Shown here piece after piece: positions 27,384-34,913 of a DNA stretch of 64,000 nucleotides. Both the position numbers and the translations under genes were made by a program. Source of the stretch: JABCPH02 sp963524305 (lineage in GTDB: Bacteria > Fusobacteriota > Fusobacteriia > Fusobacteriales > Leptotrichiaceae); contig CAURGH010000001.1 of NCBI GenBank assembly GCA_963524305.1, positions 62,001 through 126,000 of the forward strand, given 5' to 3'. Each line of letters opens with the position of its first letter. Within the stretch, counting starts at the first letter, position 1. The notes below the pieces were generated by a model, which saw only the letters and a program-made list of their open reading frames with translations, searched no databases and was not told the origin of the DNA.

Positions 27384-27650
27384 TTATTGTTCGTCTCTAA
27401 TAGTTGCCATTAATTCACCCAATACTTCAACTGCTTGATCAGCATCTGGACCTTCAGCATAAATTGTAACTTCAGAACCATTTTTGATTCCAATTGATAA
27501 TAATTTTAATAATGATTTTCCATTAACTTTTTTTCCATCATTTTCTACTTCTACTGAACTTTCAAATTCTTTTGCTTTTGCAACGAAGATCCCACCTGGT
27601 CTAGTGTGCAATCCTGTAGGGTTAGTCATAGTAACTGTTTTACTTGCCAT
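27384..27650 (-). CDS. ptsH: Phosphocarrier protein HPr
   Basis: An 88-residue PTS phosphocarrier. His15 in GLHTRPGG is the site phosphorylated by enzyme I, and Ser46 (GKSLLKLLSIG) is the regulatory HPr-kinase site. The motif has Thr and Gly where GLHARPA is usual. It is monocistronic with its own strong promoter; ptsI is not adjacent. Confidence 0.95.
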   Translation of the reverse strand: MASKTVTMTNPTGLHTRPGGIFVAKAKEFESSVEVENDGKKVNGKSLLKLLSIGIKNGSEVTIYAEGPDADQAVEVLGELMATIRDEQ

Positions 27651-27684
27651 TATAAAGCCTCCTTAAAATATTTAATCCATAATA

Positions 27685-27713
27685 ATTTTACAATAGTTTT
27701 AGGTATTTGTCAA
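27685..27713 (-). promoter_or_regulatory. Promoter of ptsH
   Basis: Minus strand: perfect TTGACA (27713-27708), 17-base spacer ending in TTG, TAAAAT (27690-27685), 35 bases before the start. Confidence 0.75.
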
Positions 27714-27841
27714 TAAATAATAGATTTTTTTCTTGAGAATTTAATGAATATTAGTAATCATTTTTTAATTTTTTAAAAAAGAAAGTAATTCTTCGTTTAT
27801 CATTAATAAATTCAGCTTTTTATTTTAAAATGTTAACAAAA

Positions 27842-29446
27842 TTAAAGTGTAAAACTAAGTGTACTAAAGTTATTATAAATCACATTTCCTGGTTTAGCAT
27901 TTTTAATTTTTTTCACAAATTTTCTTTCACAATAATCGACAGTGATTTTATCGCCTTTATTTGCTTTAGAGTATTCTCCGGCAATTCTAGCAGCATACAT
28001 TAATGTGTCCTCGTCAATAGGATTATTATCGCGGATAATTAAAACATGGCTTCCTGGAATATCCCTTACGTGCATCCAAATGTCAGTAGGATGTCCTTTA
28101 CTAAATGAAATTTCCTCATTTTCTTTATGATTACGACCAACAAAAATTTTAAAACCATTGTGTTCAAAAGAAAGTAAATCTCTTTTTTTCATTTTATTCA
28201 ATTTAATCTTATTTTTTCTTGGATTAGAAATTTTCAATTCATTTTCAACTTCATCAATTCCGACAAAGTCAGTTTCTTTTTCCACAAACAATTTAACTTC
28301 CTCAAAATAACGAATCTCATTCAAAATATCCTGATAACGAGCTTCAAGAGCTACAAGAGTCCTTTTTCCCTTGTTATAACGGTTATAATAGTTGTTTAAG
28401 TTATCTTTTGGAGAAAGTAGTGAATCTAGCTGGATTGTGATTTCTTGATTATTGTAAAAATCAAAAACGTTAACTTTGTCCATTCCTTGTTTTAACAAAT
28501 GCATATTTGCTGCTAAAATATCTCCAATATTTTTATATTTCTCAAAATTTTGATTTTTTTTCAAGTCAGTCGAAATATTATTCAAAATTTTCTTATGTTT
28601 TTTTATTTGAGAATCGACATATTTTAGTAAATTTTTCTTTTTATCATCAATTAAACTTGATGTAATGGTTAATTTAAAATATTCATTCAATCCTTCATTT
28701 AATGTTTTAAATTCCTTTTTAGAAATTTCCTTTTCTGAAAATTCAGAAAAATGGTTGTATGTGATGACTTTTGCAGTTTTGTTTCGATGATTAATCTCAT
28801 AAAGAGTCGGTTTGTAGCTTGACAAATATTCTTTAAATTTTTTAAAATTGTTAGAACATTCGGTTGCGAAAGCCTTTCCAATCCCTTCAACTTTATTTAT
28901 GAAATCTGTTTGCTCAAAAGGAAAGTTTTCTTCCTCAAGATAAAGTGGCGAGATTTTTTTATCCTCAAAAGGAAGAGTATATTTCGCACCAGTCATTATA
29001 ATTCGATTTCCTTCATCTAAAGTCGAAAAATGTAAGGCAGACAAGATTTTTTCATGTGAAGTTAGAAAAATATTACTAGCTCTTCCCATAATCTCAAAAA
29101 TTAAAGTATATTTTTCGACATCTCCAAATAAATTTAATTTCTCAAAATCAAAATAAATAATACGGTCAAATCCTTCTTGGCGAATATTAGTTAAAATCGA
29201 ATTTTGCAAATATTTTTTTAGTGAAAGTAAAAAATTTGACTGAAAATCAGTATTCATATCTTTTTCATCCTTCAAATAAAAAATAGTTGAATTATCTTTT
29301 ACTTGAAATAATAAATTATTTTTTCCAAAAAATAATGAAAGTGAAGAACGATCATATTGGAAAATTTTTGTAAGTTTATAATTAAGAATTTTGTCTTTTA
29401 CTTCTTTTACGAGAAATGAAAGACCGATTCCATCTAAGTATAACAT
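27842..29446 (-). CDS. rqcH: NFACT-family ribosome quality control protein RqcH
   Basis: 534 residues. The NFACT-N domain begins MLYLDGIGLSFLVKEV; FDRII holds D94-R95, equivalent by position to the DR motif needed for C-terminal alanine tailing in Bacillus RqcH. A central coiled coil follows (about 270-400). The NFACT-R (DUF814) domain near the C terminus reads DIWMHVRDIPGSHVLII from about 455. Members were formerly called fibronectin-binding proteins; the ribosome-rescue role is established for the family. It is the last gene of the minus-strand block. Confidence 0.9.
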   Translation of the reverse strand: MLYLDGIGLSFLVKEVKDKILNYKLTKIFQYDRSSLSLFFGKNNLLFQVKDNSTIFYLKDEKDMNTDFQSNFLLSLKKYLQNSILTNIRQEGFDRIIYFDFEKLNLFGDVEKYTLIFEIMGRASNIFLTSHEKILSALHFSTLDEGNRIIMTGAKYTLPFEDKKISPLYLEEENFPFEQTDFINKVEGIGKAFATECSNNFKKFKEYLSSYKPTLYEINHRNKTAKVITYNHFSEFSEKEISKKEFKTLNEGLNEYFKLTITSSLIDDKKKNLLKYVDSQIKKHKKILNNISTDLKKNQNFEKYKNIGDILAANMHLLKQGMDKVNVFDFYNNQEITIQLDSLLSPKDNLNNYYNRYNKGKRTLVALEARYQDILNEIRYFEEVKLFVEKETDFVGIDEVENELKISNPRKNKIKLNKMKKRDLLSFEHNGFKIFVGRNHKENEEISFSKGHPTDIWMHVRDIPGSHVLIIRDNNPIDEDTLMYAARIAGEYSKANKGDKITVDYCERKFVKKIKNAKPGNVIYNNFSTLSFTL

Positions 29447-29490
29447 AATTTTATAGATCCTTTCTTTTTAGTAATAATTAATAATAATCA

Positions 29491-29528
29491 AAATGGATAA
29501 ATCACTTAAAAAAGAAATTTATCCATTT
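29491..29528 (-). terminator. Terminator-like hairpin after the MarR-FeoA gene
   Basis: AAATGGATAAAT and ATTTATCCATTT form a perfect 12-bp stem; on the minus strand it is followed by a weak tail (TTGATTATTATT). It probably reduces read-through into rqcH. Confidence 0.5.
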
Positions 29529-29568
29529 GAGAAATATTTTCTGAAATTTATTTTCGTAGTAATAAAGT

Positions 29569-30231
29569 CTAAATAGTGTTTTTCCTAACCATAATATTTA
29601 CAGCATCTTCAACACTCAAGATTTTTTCATCCCCATCAACTAATAAAATAGCGATGTGTTTGTTAATATCAACAATTTTTATTAATGATTTTATCAAAAC
29701 ACCTTTTTCGTTTAAATATTTACGAACGGCAGTGCTTCCTTTGATAGATGATACTTGAACAGTATCTCCAATTTCAAATTTTAAAATAGATTCAGGTTGA
29801 ATATCAGCTTTTACCTTATTCAAATTAGTAAGTATTTCTTCAAACACTTCTGTGAAAATTTCTAAATTTTCTTTAGGAATTTCGCTCGTAATTTTTTCAA
29901 GAATAGTTGAATGAAAATTTCCATGATACTTAAAAGCCATAAGTCCTTTCTTTGAAAGTTCAACAAAAACTTTTCTTCTATCATCTTCAGAACGTCTTCT
30001 TTCTACGAAATTTTTATCTGTTAATTTATTTACAGCTACAGATGCAGTTCCCATTGTAATACCTAATTTTTCAGATAATTCATTCATAGTTAAGCTGTCT
30101 TCTCCAATGGATTCAATCACATGTAATTCAGTAGTTGTAAGACATTTTATAACTTGGTTCAAATTAATTTCTTCTATTTTATAATACGTTTTATAAAAAT
30201 CGTCTAATAACGATTCAATTTTTTCATACAT
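29569..30231 (-). CDS. MarR-type regulator fused to a FeoA domain
   Basis: About 220 residues. Residues 1-145 form a MarR winged helix (TTTELHVIESIG..MNELSEKLGITMGTASVAVNKLTDK..VERRRSEDDRRKVFVELSKKG). Residues 150-220 form a FeoA-like SH3 domain (FEIGDTVQVSSIKG..RKYLNEKGVLIKSLIKIVDI..LSVEDAVNIMV). DtxR/MntR regulators have this two-part plan, so metal-responsive control is plausible (inference). A TTG at 30237 is too close to GGGAG, so the ATG at 30231 is used. It follows rpe by 25 bases. Confidence 0.8.
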   Translation of the reverse strand: MYEKIESLLDDFYKTYYKIEEINLNQVIKCLTTTELHVIESIGEDSLTMNELSEKLGITMGTASVAVNKLTDKNFVERRRSEDDRRKVFVELSKKGLMAFKYHGNFHSTILEKITSEIPKENLEIFTEVFEEILTNLNKVKADIQPESILKFEIGDTVQVSSIKGSTAVRKYLNEKGVLIKSLIKIVDINKHIAILLVDGDEKILSVEDAVNIMVRKNTI

Positions 30232-30256
30232 CTTCAAAATCTCCCTATTTATTTAA

Positions 30257-30892
30257 TTATCTTAACGATTCAATTTTCTGTTTGTAATCTCCCTTAAACA
30301 AGTAAGAGCCAGCAACTAAAATATTTGCTCCAGCTTCTTTAACAAGTTTACTTGTTTTATCATTTATTCCACCATCCACTTGAATGTCGATATTTGGGTC
30401 GATAGAACGTAAATCTTTTATTTTTTGTAACATTCCTTCAATAAAGGCTTGTCCACCAAATCCAGGATTAACAGTCATTATTAAAACCATATCGATGTCC
30501 TTCAAATCATATTTTATAAAATCAAGTGGTGTAGAAGGATTTAGAGCCACCCCAACTTTTTTCCCATATGATTTAATTAATTGAATAGTTCTGTTTAAAT
30601 GTTTTGTTGCTTCTGCGTGAACAGTTATAACATCTGCACCTGCATCAGCAATATCCTTTATAAATCTATCAGGATTTTCAACCATCAAGTGAACATCAAA
30701 CACTAAATTACTGTGTTTTCTTATTGATGAAATGACAGGAGCTCCAAAGCTAATATTTGGAACAAAATTTCCATCCATAACATCTAAATGTAAATATTCA
30801 GCACCATAGCTTTCAACTTCTTGGATTTCTTCTCTAAGTTTACTAAAATCTGCTGCAAGTAGTGATGGAGCAACTATTATTTTTTTTGACAT
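30257..30892 (-). CDS. rpe: Ribulose-phosphate 3-epimerase
   Basis: A 211-residue TIM-barrel enzyme of the pentose phosphate pathway. LHLDVMDGNFVPNISFG, VHLMVENP, VNPGFGGQAF and QVDGGIN are the family blocks with metal and catalytic Asp/His residues. The GTG at 30901 is within the GAGGTG site, so the ATG at 30892 is preferred. It lies downstream of rsgA, as in many Firmicutes. Confidence 0.96.
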   Translation of the reverse strand: MSKKIIVAPSLLAADFSKLREEIQEVESYGAEYLHLDVMDGNFVPNISFGAPVISSIRKHSNLVFDVHLMVENPDRFIKDIADAGADVITVHAEATKHLNRTIQLIKSYGKKVGVALNPSTPLDFIKYDLKDIDMVLIMTVNPGFGGQAFIEGMLQKIKDLRSIDPNIDIQVDGGINDKTSKLVKEAGANILVAGSYLFKGDYKQKIESLR

Positions 30893-30927
30893 ATTAATCA
30901 CCTCTTTATTGAATTTGAATATAATAA

Positions 30928-30936
30928 ATTATAACA
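30928..30936 (-). promoter_or_regulatory. Extended -10 promoter of rpe
   Basis: Minus strand TGT-TATAAT between rsgA and rpe, 36 bases before the rpe ATG, giving rpe and the MarR-FeoA gene an internal promoter. Confidence 0.5.
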
Positions 30937-30952
30937 TATAACTTGAAAAATT

Positions 30953-31831
30953 TTAATTGTTAAAAATATTATTTAATGAATATAAATAAAAGTCATAACG
31001 GACTTTTGAAATGTTTCCATTTTCTAAATTTTCTTTGATTGCACAATTAGGTTCATTTACGTGAATACAATCTCTGAATTTGCAATCGTGCGAGAATTTT
31101 AGAAAATCAGGAAATATTTTTTCTAAATCTTTTTTATTTTTTAATTTTGGAAATTCTATTGACGAAAATCCAGGAGTATCAATAATAAATGTACTTTCAT
31201 CAATTTTGAAAAATCTACTTTCAGTAGTTGTATGACGTCCACGAGAAGTTTTGTTACTAACTTCATTCGTTTGTAAAATTTCTTCTCCAAGTAATTTGTT
31301 AATAAGTGAAGATTTTCCAGAACCACTAGGCCCAGAAACTGTAATAGATTTTCCATGAATATAATTTTCCAGATCTTTTAATCCAATATTTTCTTTTATT
31401 GAAATTGGAAATATTGGAAAATGATTATCTTTGAAAATATTATTTAAATTTTTTAGAAAATTAGACAATTCTTCTTGTGAAACTAAGTCGATTTTAGAAA
31501 TTATCAAAATTACGGAAATATCTTGCTCGTTTGCTCTCAAAAGCATTTTTTGAAAATTAGTAAAATCAAAATTTGGAGATTTTATTGCGAAAAGAATACC
31601 GATATAATCAATATTTGAAAGTAACGGTCTATGTAAAAAATTTTGTCTATCATAAATTGAAGTAATTACTTTTTCGTTTTCATCAAATTCTACGATATCT
31701 CCAATAATACAGTTCAATTTATTATTTTTCACTTTTAATGAGCCACGAAGTTTACACTCATATAAATTTTCCTCTTCTAAATGTTTTGCATGTTCTTCTA
31801 AAATATAGTAAAATCCTTTAATTTTTCTAAT
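30953..31831 (-). CDS. rsgA: Small ribosomal subunit biogenesis GTPase RsgA, non-canonical start
   Basis: A circularly permuted GTPase that aids 30S maturation. It has G4-like SKID, GPSGSGKSSLINKL (G1), DTPGFSS (G3) and the zinc motif C-x4-C-x-H-x5-C (CKFRDCIHVNEPNC). The first canonical start, GTG at 31732, gives 259 residues and would remove the N-terminal OB domain. Upstream the frame stays open to a TAG at 31861-31859 and encodes RKIKGFYYIL and LYECKLRGSLK, clearly RsgA OB strands, with no ATG, GTG or TTG. The ATT at 31831, seven bases after AAAAGG, is proposed as start (about 292 residues, normal length). Gene identity is certain; the start is inferred. Confidence 0.8.
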   Translation of the reverse strand: MRKIKGFYYILEEHAKHLEEENLYECKLRGSLKVKNNKLNCIIGDIVEFDENEKVITSIYDRQNFLHRPLLSNIDYIGILFAIKSPNFDFTNFQKMLLRANEQDISVILIISKIDLVSQEELSNFLKNLNNIFKDNHFPIFPISIKENIGLKDLENYIHGKSITVSGPSGSGKSSLINKLLGEEILQTNEVSNKTSRGRHTTTESRFFKIDESTFIIDTPGFSSIEFPKLKNKKDLEKIFPDFLKFSHDCKFRDCIHVNEPNCAIKENLENGNISKVRYDFYLYSLNNIFNN

Positions 31832-31879
31832 AACTTTTCCTTTTATAACTTTATTTTGCTAATTAAAATAATGATTCAA

Positions 31880-31945
31880 ATCTCCAAAATACAAAATATT
31901 TCTATATTTTGGAGATGTTATCAAAATATTTTAAATAACATCTCC
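31880..31945 (-). promoter_or_regulatory. Two mutually exclusive hairpins before rsgA
   Basis: Three related arms are present: 31880-31891, 31905-31921 and 31935-31945. The middle arm can pair with either neighbour: 12 bp of ATCTCCAAAATA/TATTTTGGAGAT, or 11 bp of GGAGATGTTAT/ATAACATCTCC. The two stems share bases 31911-31916, so they cannot fully form together. Neither is followed by a strong T-run on the minus strand. It lies between the PASTA gene stop and rsgA. Confidence 0.5.
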
Positions 31946-31964
31946 TTTCTACAATATTTAATTT

Positions 31965-32960
31965 TTATTCTCCTCCATCGTCATCGTTTCCAGTATTTTC
32001 TGATTTATTCGATGGATGAATTTCTGGAACAGTTCTTGATTTTTTGTTTGTATCATTTGTATCAGATGATTGATTATTGTTGTTATTGCCATTATTGTTA
32101 CTATTTGAATCTTTGTTAGTCTTAACTTGATCAATTTGATCAATAGTATTGTTTATAACATTTTCAATTTCTTTTTCATTAACCTGTTTTTTAGTTTTAT
32201 TAACAATGTCTTCAACAGAAGGTGTTTGTCGTCTTCTTTGTACGCCAGCATTTATAACAATATTAATTTTTTGACCTTTTTGAATACGAATTCCTGCTTC
32301 AGGCGATGTAGAAATAATTGTATTTACAGGTAATGTTGTATCTTGTGTTTTAGAAATATTTCCAACTTGTAATCCAATTTGATTTAATAATACTCTTGCA
32401 TCATTCAAGTCTAATCCAATTAAATTAGGTACTACAGATGGATCTAAAACTTTTTGTGACGAAACTAAAATTGAAATTTTTTGATTCATTTCTAAAACAG
32501 TTCCTGGCTTAGGATAAACCCCTAAAATCGTATTATACTTTTGATTAGAAGGGTAGTAATCAATCGTTTCAATCTGAATATTTTTTTCACGCAACATAGA
32601 ACGAGCTTCTAATAGTTCCAACCCAACAATATTAGGTACTTTCTGAGTTTGTCCATTATTTACCCAAATTCTAACAGTTCTATGAACTTTTACTTCTTTT
32701 TTAGGAGCAGGATCTTGAATAAAAACGGTATTAAGTGGTACTTTTTCAGTTTTTGAATGGATAACTTTTACATGAAGTCCTGCTTTTTTCAAGTATCTAA
32801 CAGCATCTTTTTCATTAAGGTTCATAACATCTGGAATAACTGTGAGCCTTTCATTAAAAAAATGCCGAATAAACACATCCTTACCATAAGTCGCCAATAT
32901 AACTAGGCAGACTAGAATAATAATAATTCGTATAAAATTTAAATTAAATTTTTTTGCCAT
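31965..32960 (-). CDS. Membrane-anchored PASTA-domain protein without kinase
   Basis: About 331 residues: a short cytoplasmic basic N terminus, one membrane helix (about 11-29), then three PASTA domains (RLTVIPDVMNLNEKDAVRYL.., KVPNIVGLELLEARSML.., VVPNLIGLDLNDARVLL..) and an Asn/Ser/Asp-rich low-complexity tail. PASTA domains bind peptidoglycan or muropeptides. Gene order PASTA-rsgA-rpe mirrors the prkC-rsgA-rpe locus, yet no kinase domain precedes the helix. TTG 32972 is in frame, but GAGGTG favours the ATG at 32960. Confidence 0.85.
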   Translation of the reverse strand: MAKKFNLNFIRIIIILVCLVILATYGKDVFIRHFFNERLTVIPDVMNLNEKDAVRYLKKAGLHVKVIHSKTEKVPLNTVFIQDPAPKKEVKVHRTVRIWVNNGQTQKVPNIVGLELLEARSMLREKNIQIETIDYYPSNQKYNTILGVYPKPGTVLEMNQKISILVSSQKVLDPSVVPNLIGLDLNDARVLLNQIGLQVGNISKTQDTTLPVNTIISTSPEAGIRIQKGQKINIVINAGVQRRRQTPSVEDIVNKTKKQVNEKEIENVINNTIDQIDQVKTNKDSNSNNNGNNNNNQSSDTNDTNKKSRTVPEIHPSNKSENTGNDDDGGE

Positions 32961-33075
32961 TTTGCACCTCAACTATTTTTTAAGTATATATAGTATATGA
33001 TAACATAAATAGTGATAAAAATAAATATAAAATTTTATGAGATTTTCGTTTTATCATGTCATGGAAAAATAAATA

Positions 33076-33084
33076 TGGTATAAT
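33076..33084 (+). promoter_or_regulatory. Extended -10 promoter upstream of tnpB
   Basis: TGG-TATAAT. A ribosome site (GGAG at 33118-33122) and an ATG at 33128 follow, but that frame stops after five codons; these may be the original 5' end of the interrupted DUF1576 gene. Confidence 0.5.
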
Positions 33085-33149
33085 TTATAGAGAATATTAA
33101 ATTAGCGAAGAAAAAAAGGAGAAAAGTATGATAAAGGAGGTGTAATTTT

Positions 33150-34247
33150 ATGAAATATAATTTAGCATTCAAATACAAAATTTATCCAAAAAAGGAGCAA
33201 GAATTGTTGATAAATAAGACTTTTGGATGTGTTCGTTTTGTCTACAATACGATTTTGTACACTGCGAATAAATTCTATGAAGAAACTGGAAAAAATAAAA
33301 TAATTACACCTGCTAGTTTGAAAAGTGAAAATCAATTTTTGAAAGAAGTAGACAGTTTGGCACTTTCAAATGCTCAATTGAATGTAAAACGATCGTTTAC
33401 GAATTTCTTTCAAAAGAGAGCAAAGTTTCCAAGGTTCAAATCTAAAAAGAATAATGTTAAAAGTTACACGACAAATTGTGTGAATAATTCGATACGAATT
33501 GAGGAAAATAAATATCTAGTTTTGTCAAAATTGAAAAGAATAAAATTAAAATATCATAGAGAAATACCAAAAGATTACAGAATAAAGTCGGTAACATTGA
33601 CAAATAGTAATGGAAATTACTATGTTTCTGTCTTGACAGAATTTGAAAAAGAAATTCAAAAAATGCCAAGTAATGACAAAGTAATCGGACTTGATTTTTC
33701 AATGTCTGAATTATTTATCAGTTCTGAAAACCAAAGAGCTAATTATCCAAGATATTTTAGGATGTTGGAGAAAAAATTAAAAAAATTACAAAAATCATTA
33801 TCAAGAAAAGTAAAATTTTCTAAAAATTGGTATAAGCAAAAAGAAAAAATATCAAGATTACATGAGTATATTAAAAATTGTCGAAGAGATTTTTTGCATA
33901 AATTATCAAAAAAATTGTCTGAAGCATATAATGCTGTAGTTGTTGAGGATTTGAATATGAAAGGGATGAGCCAGGCATTAAATTTTGGGAAAAGTGTAGG
34001 AGATAATGGATGGGGAATGTTTTTGAGGATGCTTGAGTATAAGTTGATGTTTTTAGGGAAACAATTTTTGAAGATAGATAAGTGGTTTCCGTCATCGAAA
34101 ACTTGTAGTAAATGTGGAAATGTTAAAGAGGAACTAAAATTATCAGAAAGAAGCTATAGATGTGAGTGCTGTGGAATTGAAATTGATAGAGATTACAATG
34201 CGGCATTGAATATAAAAAACATTGGAAAATCAATGTTGGAATATTAA
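33150..34247 (+). CDS. tnpB: RNA-guided nuclease TnpB (IS605 OrfB family)
   Basis: 365 residues, full length. The N-terminal OrfB helix-turn-helix segment reads KYKIYPKKEQELLINKTFG. RuvC motifs are all present: D182 (GLDFSMSELF), E266 (VVVEDLNMKGM) and the DRD box 346-348 (DRDYNAALNI). The zinc ribbon is C319-x2-C322 / C338-x2-C341. TnpB proteins use an omegaRNA to cut DNA next to a short target-adjacent motif and so favour element retention. AAAGGAGGTG precedes the ATG. No inactivating change was seen. Confidence 0.95.
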   Translation: MKYNLAFKYKIYPKKEQELLINKTFGCVRFVYNTILYTANKFYEETGKNKIITPASLKSENQFLKEVDSLALSNAQLNVKRSFTNFFQKRAKFPRFKSKKNNVKSYTTNCVNNSIRIEENKYLVLSKLKRIKLKYHREIPKDYRIKSVTLTNSNGNYYVSVLTEFEKEIQKMPSNDKVIGLDFSMSELFISSENQRANYPRYFRMLEKKLKKLQKSLSRKVKFSKNWYKQKEKISRLHEYIKNCRRDFLHKLSKKLSEAYNAVVVEDLNMKGMSQALNFGKSVGDNGWGMFLRMLEYKLMFLGKQFLKIDKWFPSSKTCSKCGNVKEELKLSERSYRCECCGIEIDRDYNAALNIKNIGKSMLEY

Positions 34248-34361
34248 GAAAATAAAAGAAAACAGGGTAGGAACTACCCGAAGAGCTTGGTAAATATATT
34301 TGGCTAACAAAAGCAAATACTTCCCAAGAAGCTACCGCTTCTAAAAGTGGGAGTAGTTCAC
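34248..34361 (+). ncRNA. omegaRNA (reRNA) scaffold at the element right end
   Basis: Between the tnpB stop and the right end are a perfect hairpin GGGTAG-GAA-CTACCC (34265-34279) and the terminal AGAAGC-TACC-GCTTCT hairpin (34327-34342) enclosed by CCC/GGG. This is the usual place and build of a TnpB guide scaffold, whose 5' part probably overlaps the end of tnpB. The guide would be the bases just after 34361, starting TAATTTCAG. Confidence 0.65.
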
Positions 34362-34690
34362 TAATTTCAGTTTTACCATTACTTTTAATATTTTATTCTA
34401 TGATGAAGATATCATTTTTAGATTTTTTAGCAGGTATGAAAATAATTACATTGTCTGATGGTGTCTTACTAACTGATAATTTTAAAATAGCAGGAACATA
34501 CACCTCTTTGATAAATGCATCAATAATTACACTAATAAATATCGTACTTTTATACAAATTAGATATGAAAATAAACGGATTAGTTATTTTAGGAATATTT
34601 TTAATGTTAGGATTTTCTCTGATTGGAAAAAATTTGATTAATATAATTCCATTTTATGTTGGAGTATATTTATATGCACTTTACAATAGA
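34361..34690 (+). pseudogene. Decayed DUF1576 membrane-protein gene
   Basis: The frame opening at the element right end encodes LISVLPLLLIFYSMMKISFL, then LLTDNFKIAGTYTSLINAS and GKNLINIIPFYVGVYLYALY, the first repeat of the two-repeat DUF1576 family (about 400 residues, predicted transporter). The N-terminal codons are lost at the element junction. The second repeat is absent: after YALYNRQ the sequence switches to unrelated RRRKCR and a stop at 34732. So it is truncated at both ends. Confidence 0.65.
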
Positions 34691-34691
34691 C

Positions 34692-34814
34692 AGATATTGG
34701 GGATTGATGGGAGAAGGCGAAAATGCCGATGAATTTATGTTAATTGCTCGATTATGCGATGAAGTAATAATAAACTATGAAGAGGGAATTTTGGAGTTAG
34801 GATTGAGAAAGTAA
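34692..34814 (+). pseudogene. C-terminal fragment of an unidentified gene
   Basis: A different frame from the DUF1576 remnant reads RYWGLMGEGENADEFMLIAR and continues CDEVIINYEEG to a TAA at 34812. It looks like the last 40 residues of a soluble protein joined by deletion to the DUF1576 remnant. The family is not recognised. Confidence 0.4.
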
Positions 34815-34845
34815 GTGGAGTTCTAATGGATGTTTCATTTTTGTG

Positions 34846-34854
34846 TGGTAGAAT
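34846..34854 (+). promoter_or_regulatory. Extended -10 promoter of the type IIG gene
   Basis: TGG-TAGAAT, 59 bases before the ATG at 34914. No clear -35. Confidence 0.4.
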
Positions 34855-34913
34855 ATGGAAATGGAGAGTAGTTTTTTTTAAAATAATTTTTGAAAGAAGG
34901 AGTAAAAATTTAG

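Larger units (their letters stand above)
33131..34361 (+). mobile_element. TnpB-only IS200/IS605-type element
   Basis: Contains tnpB and a characteristic right end: a hairpin AGAAGC-TACC-GCTTCT nested in CCC..GGG, then GAGTAGTTCAC ending at about 34361. There is no tnpA transposase gene, so it depends on one in trans. The right boundary is supported by the DUF1576 reading frame, which resumes exactly there. The left boundary is only estimated (33130 plus or minus some tens of bases); no left-end hairpin was resolved. Confidence 0.6.

Noticed and set aside
33128..33145. Tiny frame with ribosome site before tnpB as a leader peptide
   Set aside because: Five codons only; better explained as the original start of the interrupted gene or as chance.
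34400..34732. 110-residue membrane protein as an intact gene
   Set aside because: No ribosome site; the DUF1576 homology extends upstream of its ATG to the element end and stops abruptly before the frame ends, so it is a pseudogene fragment.
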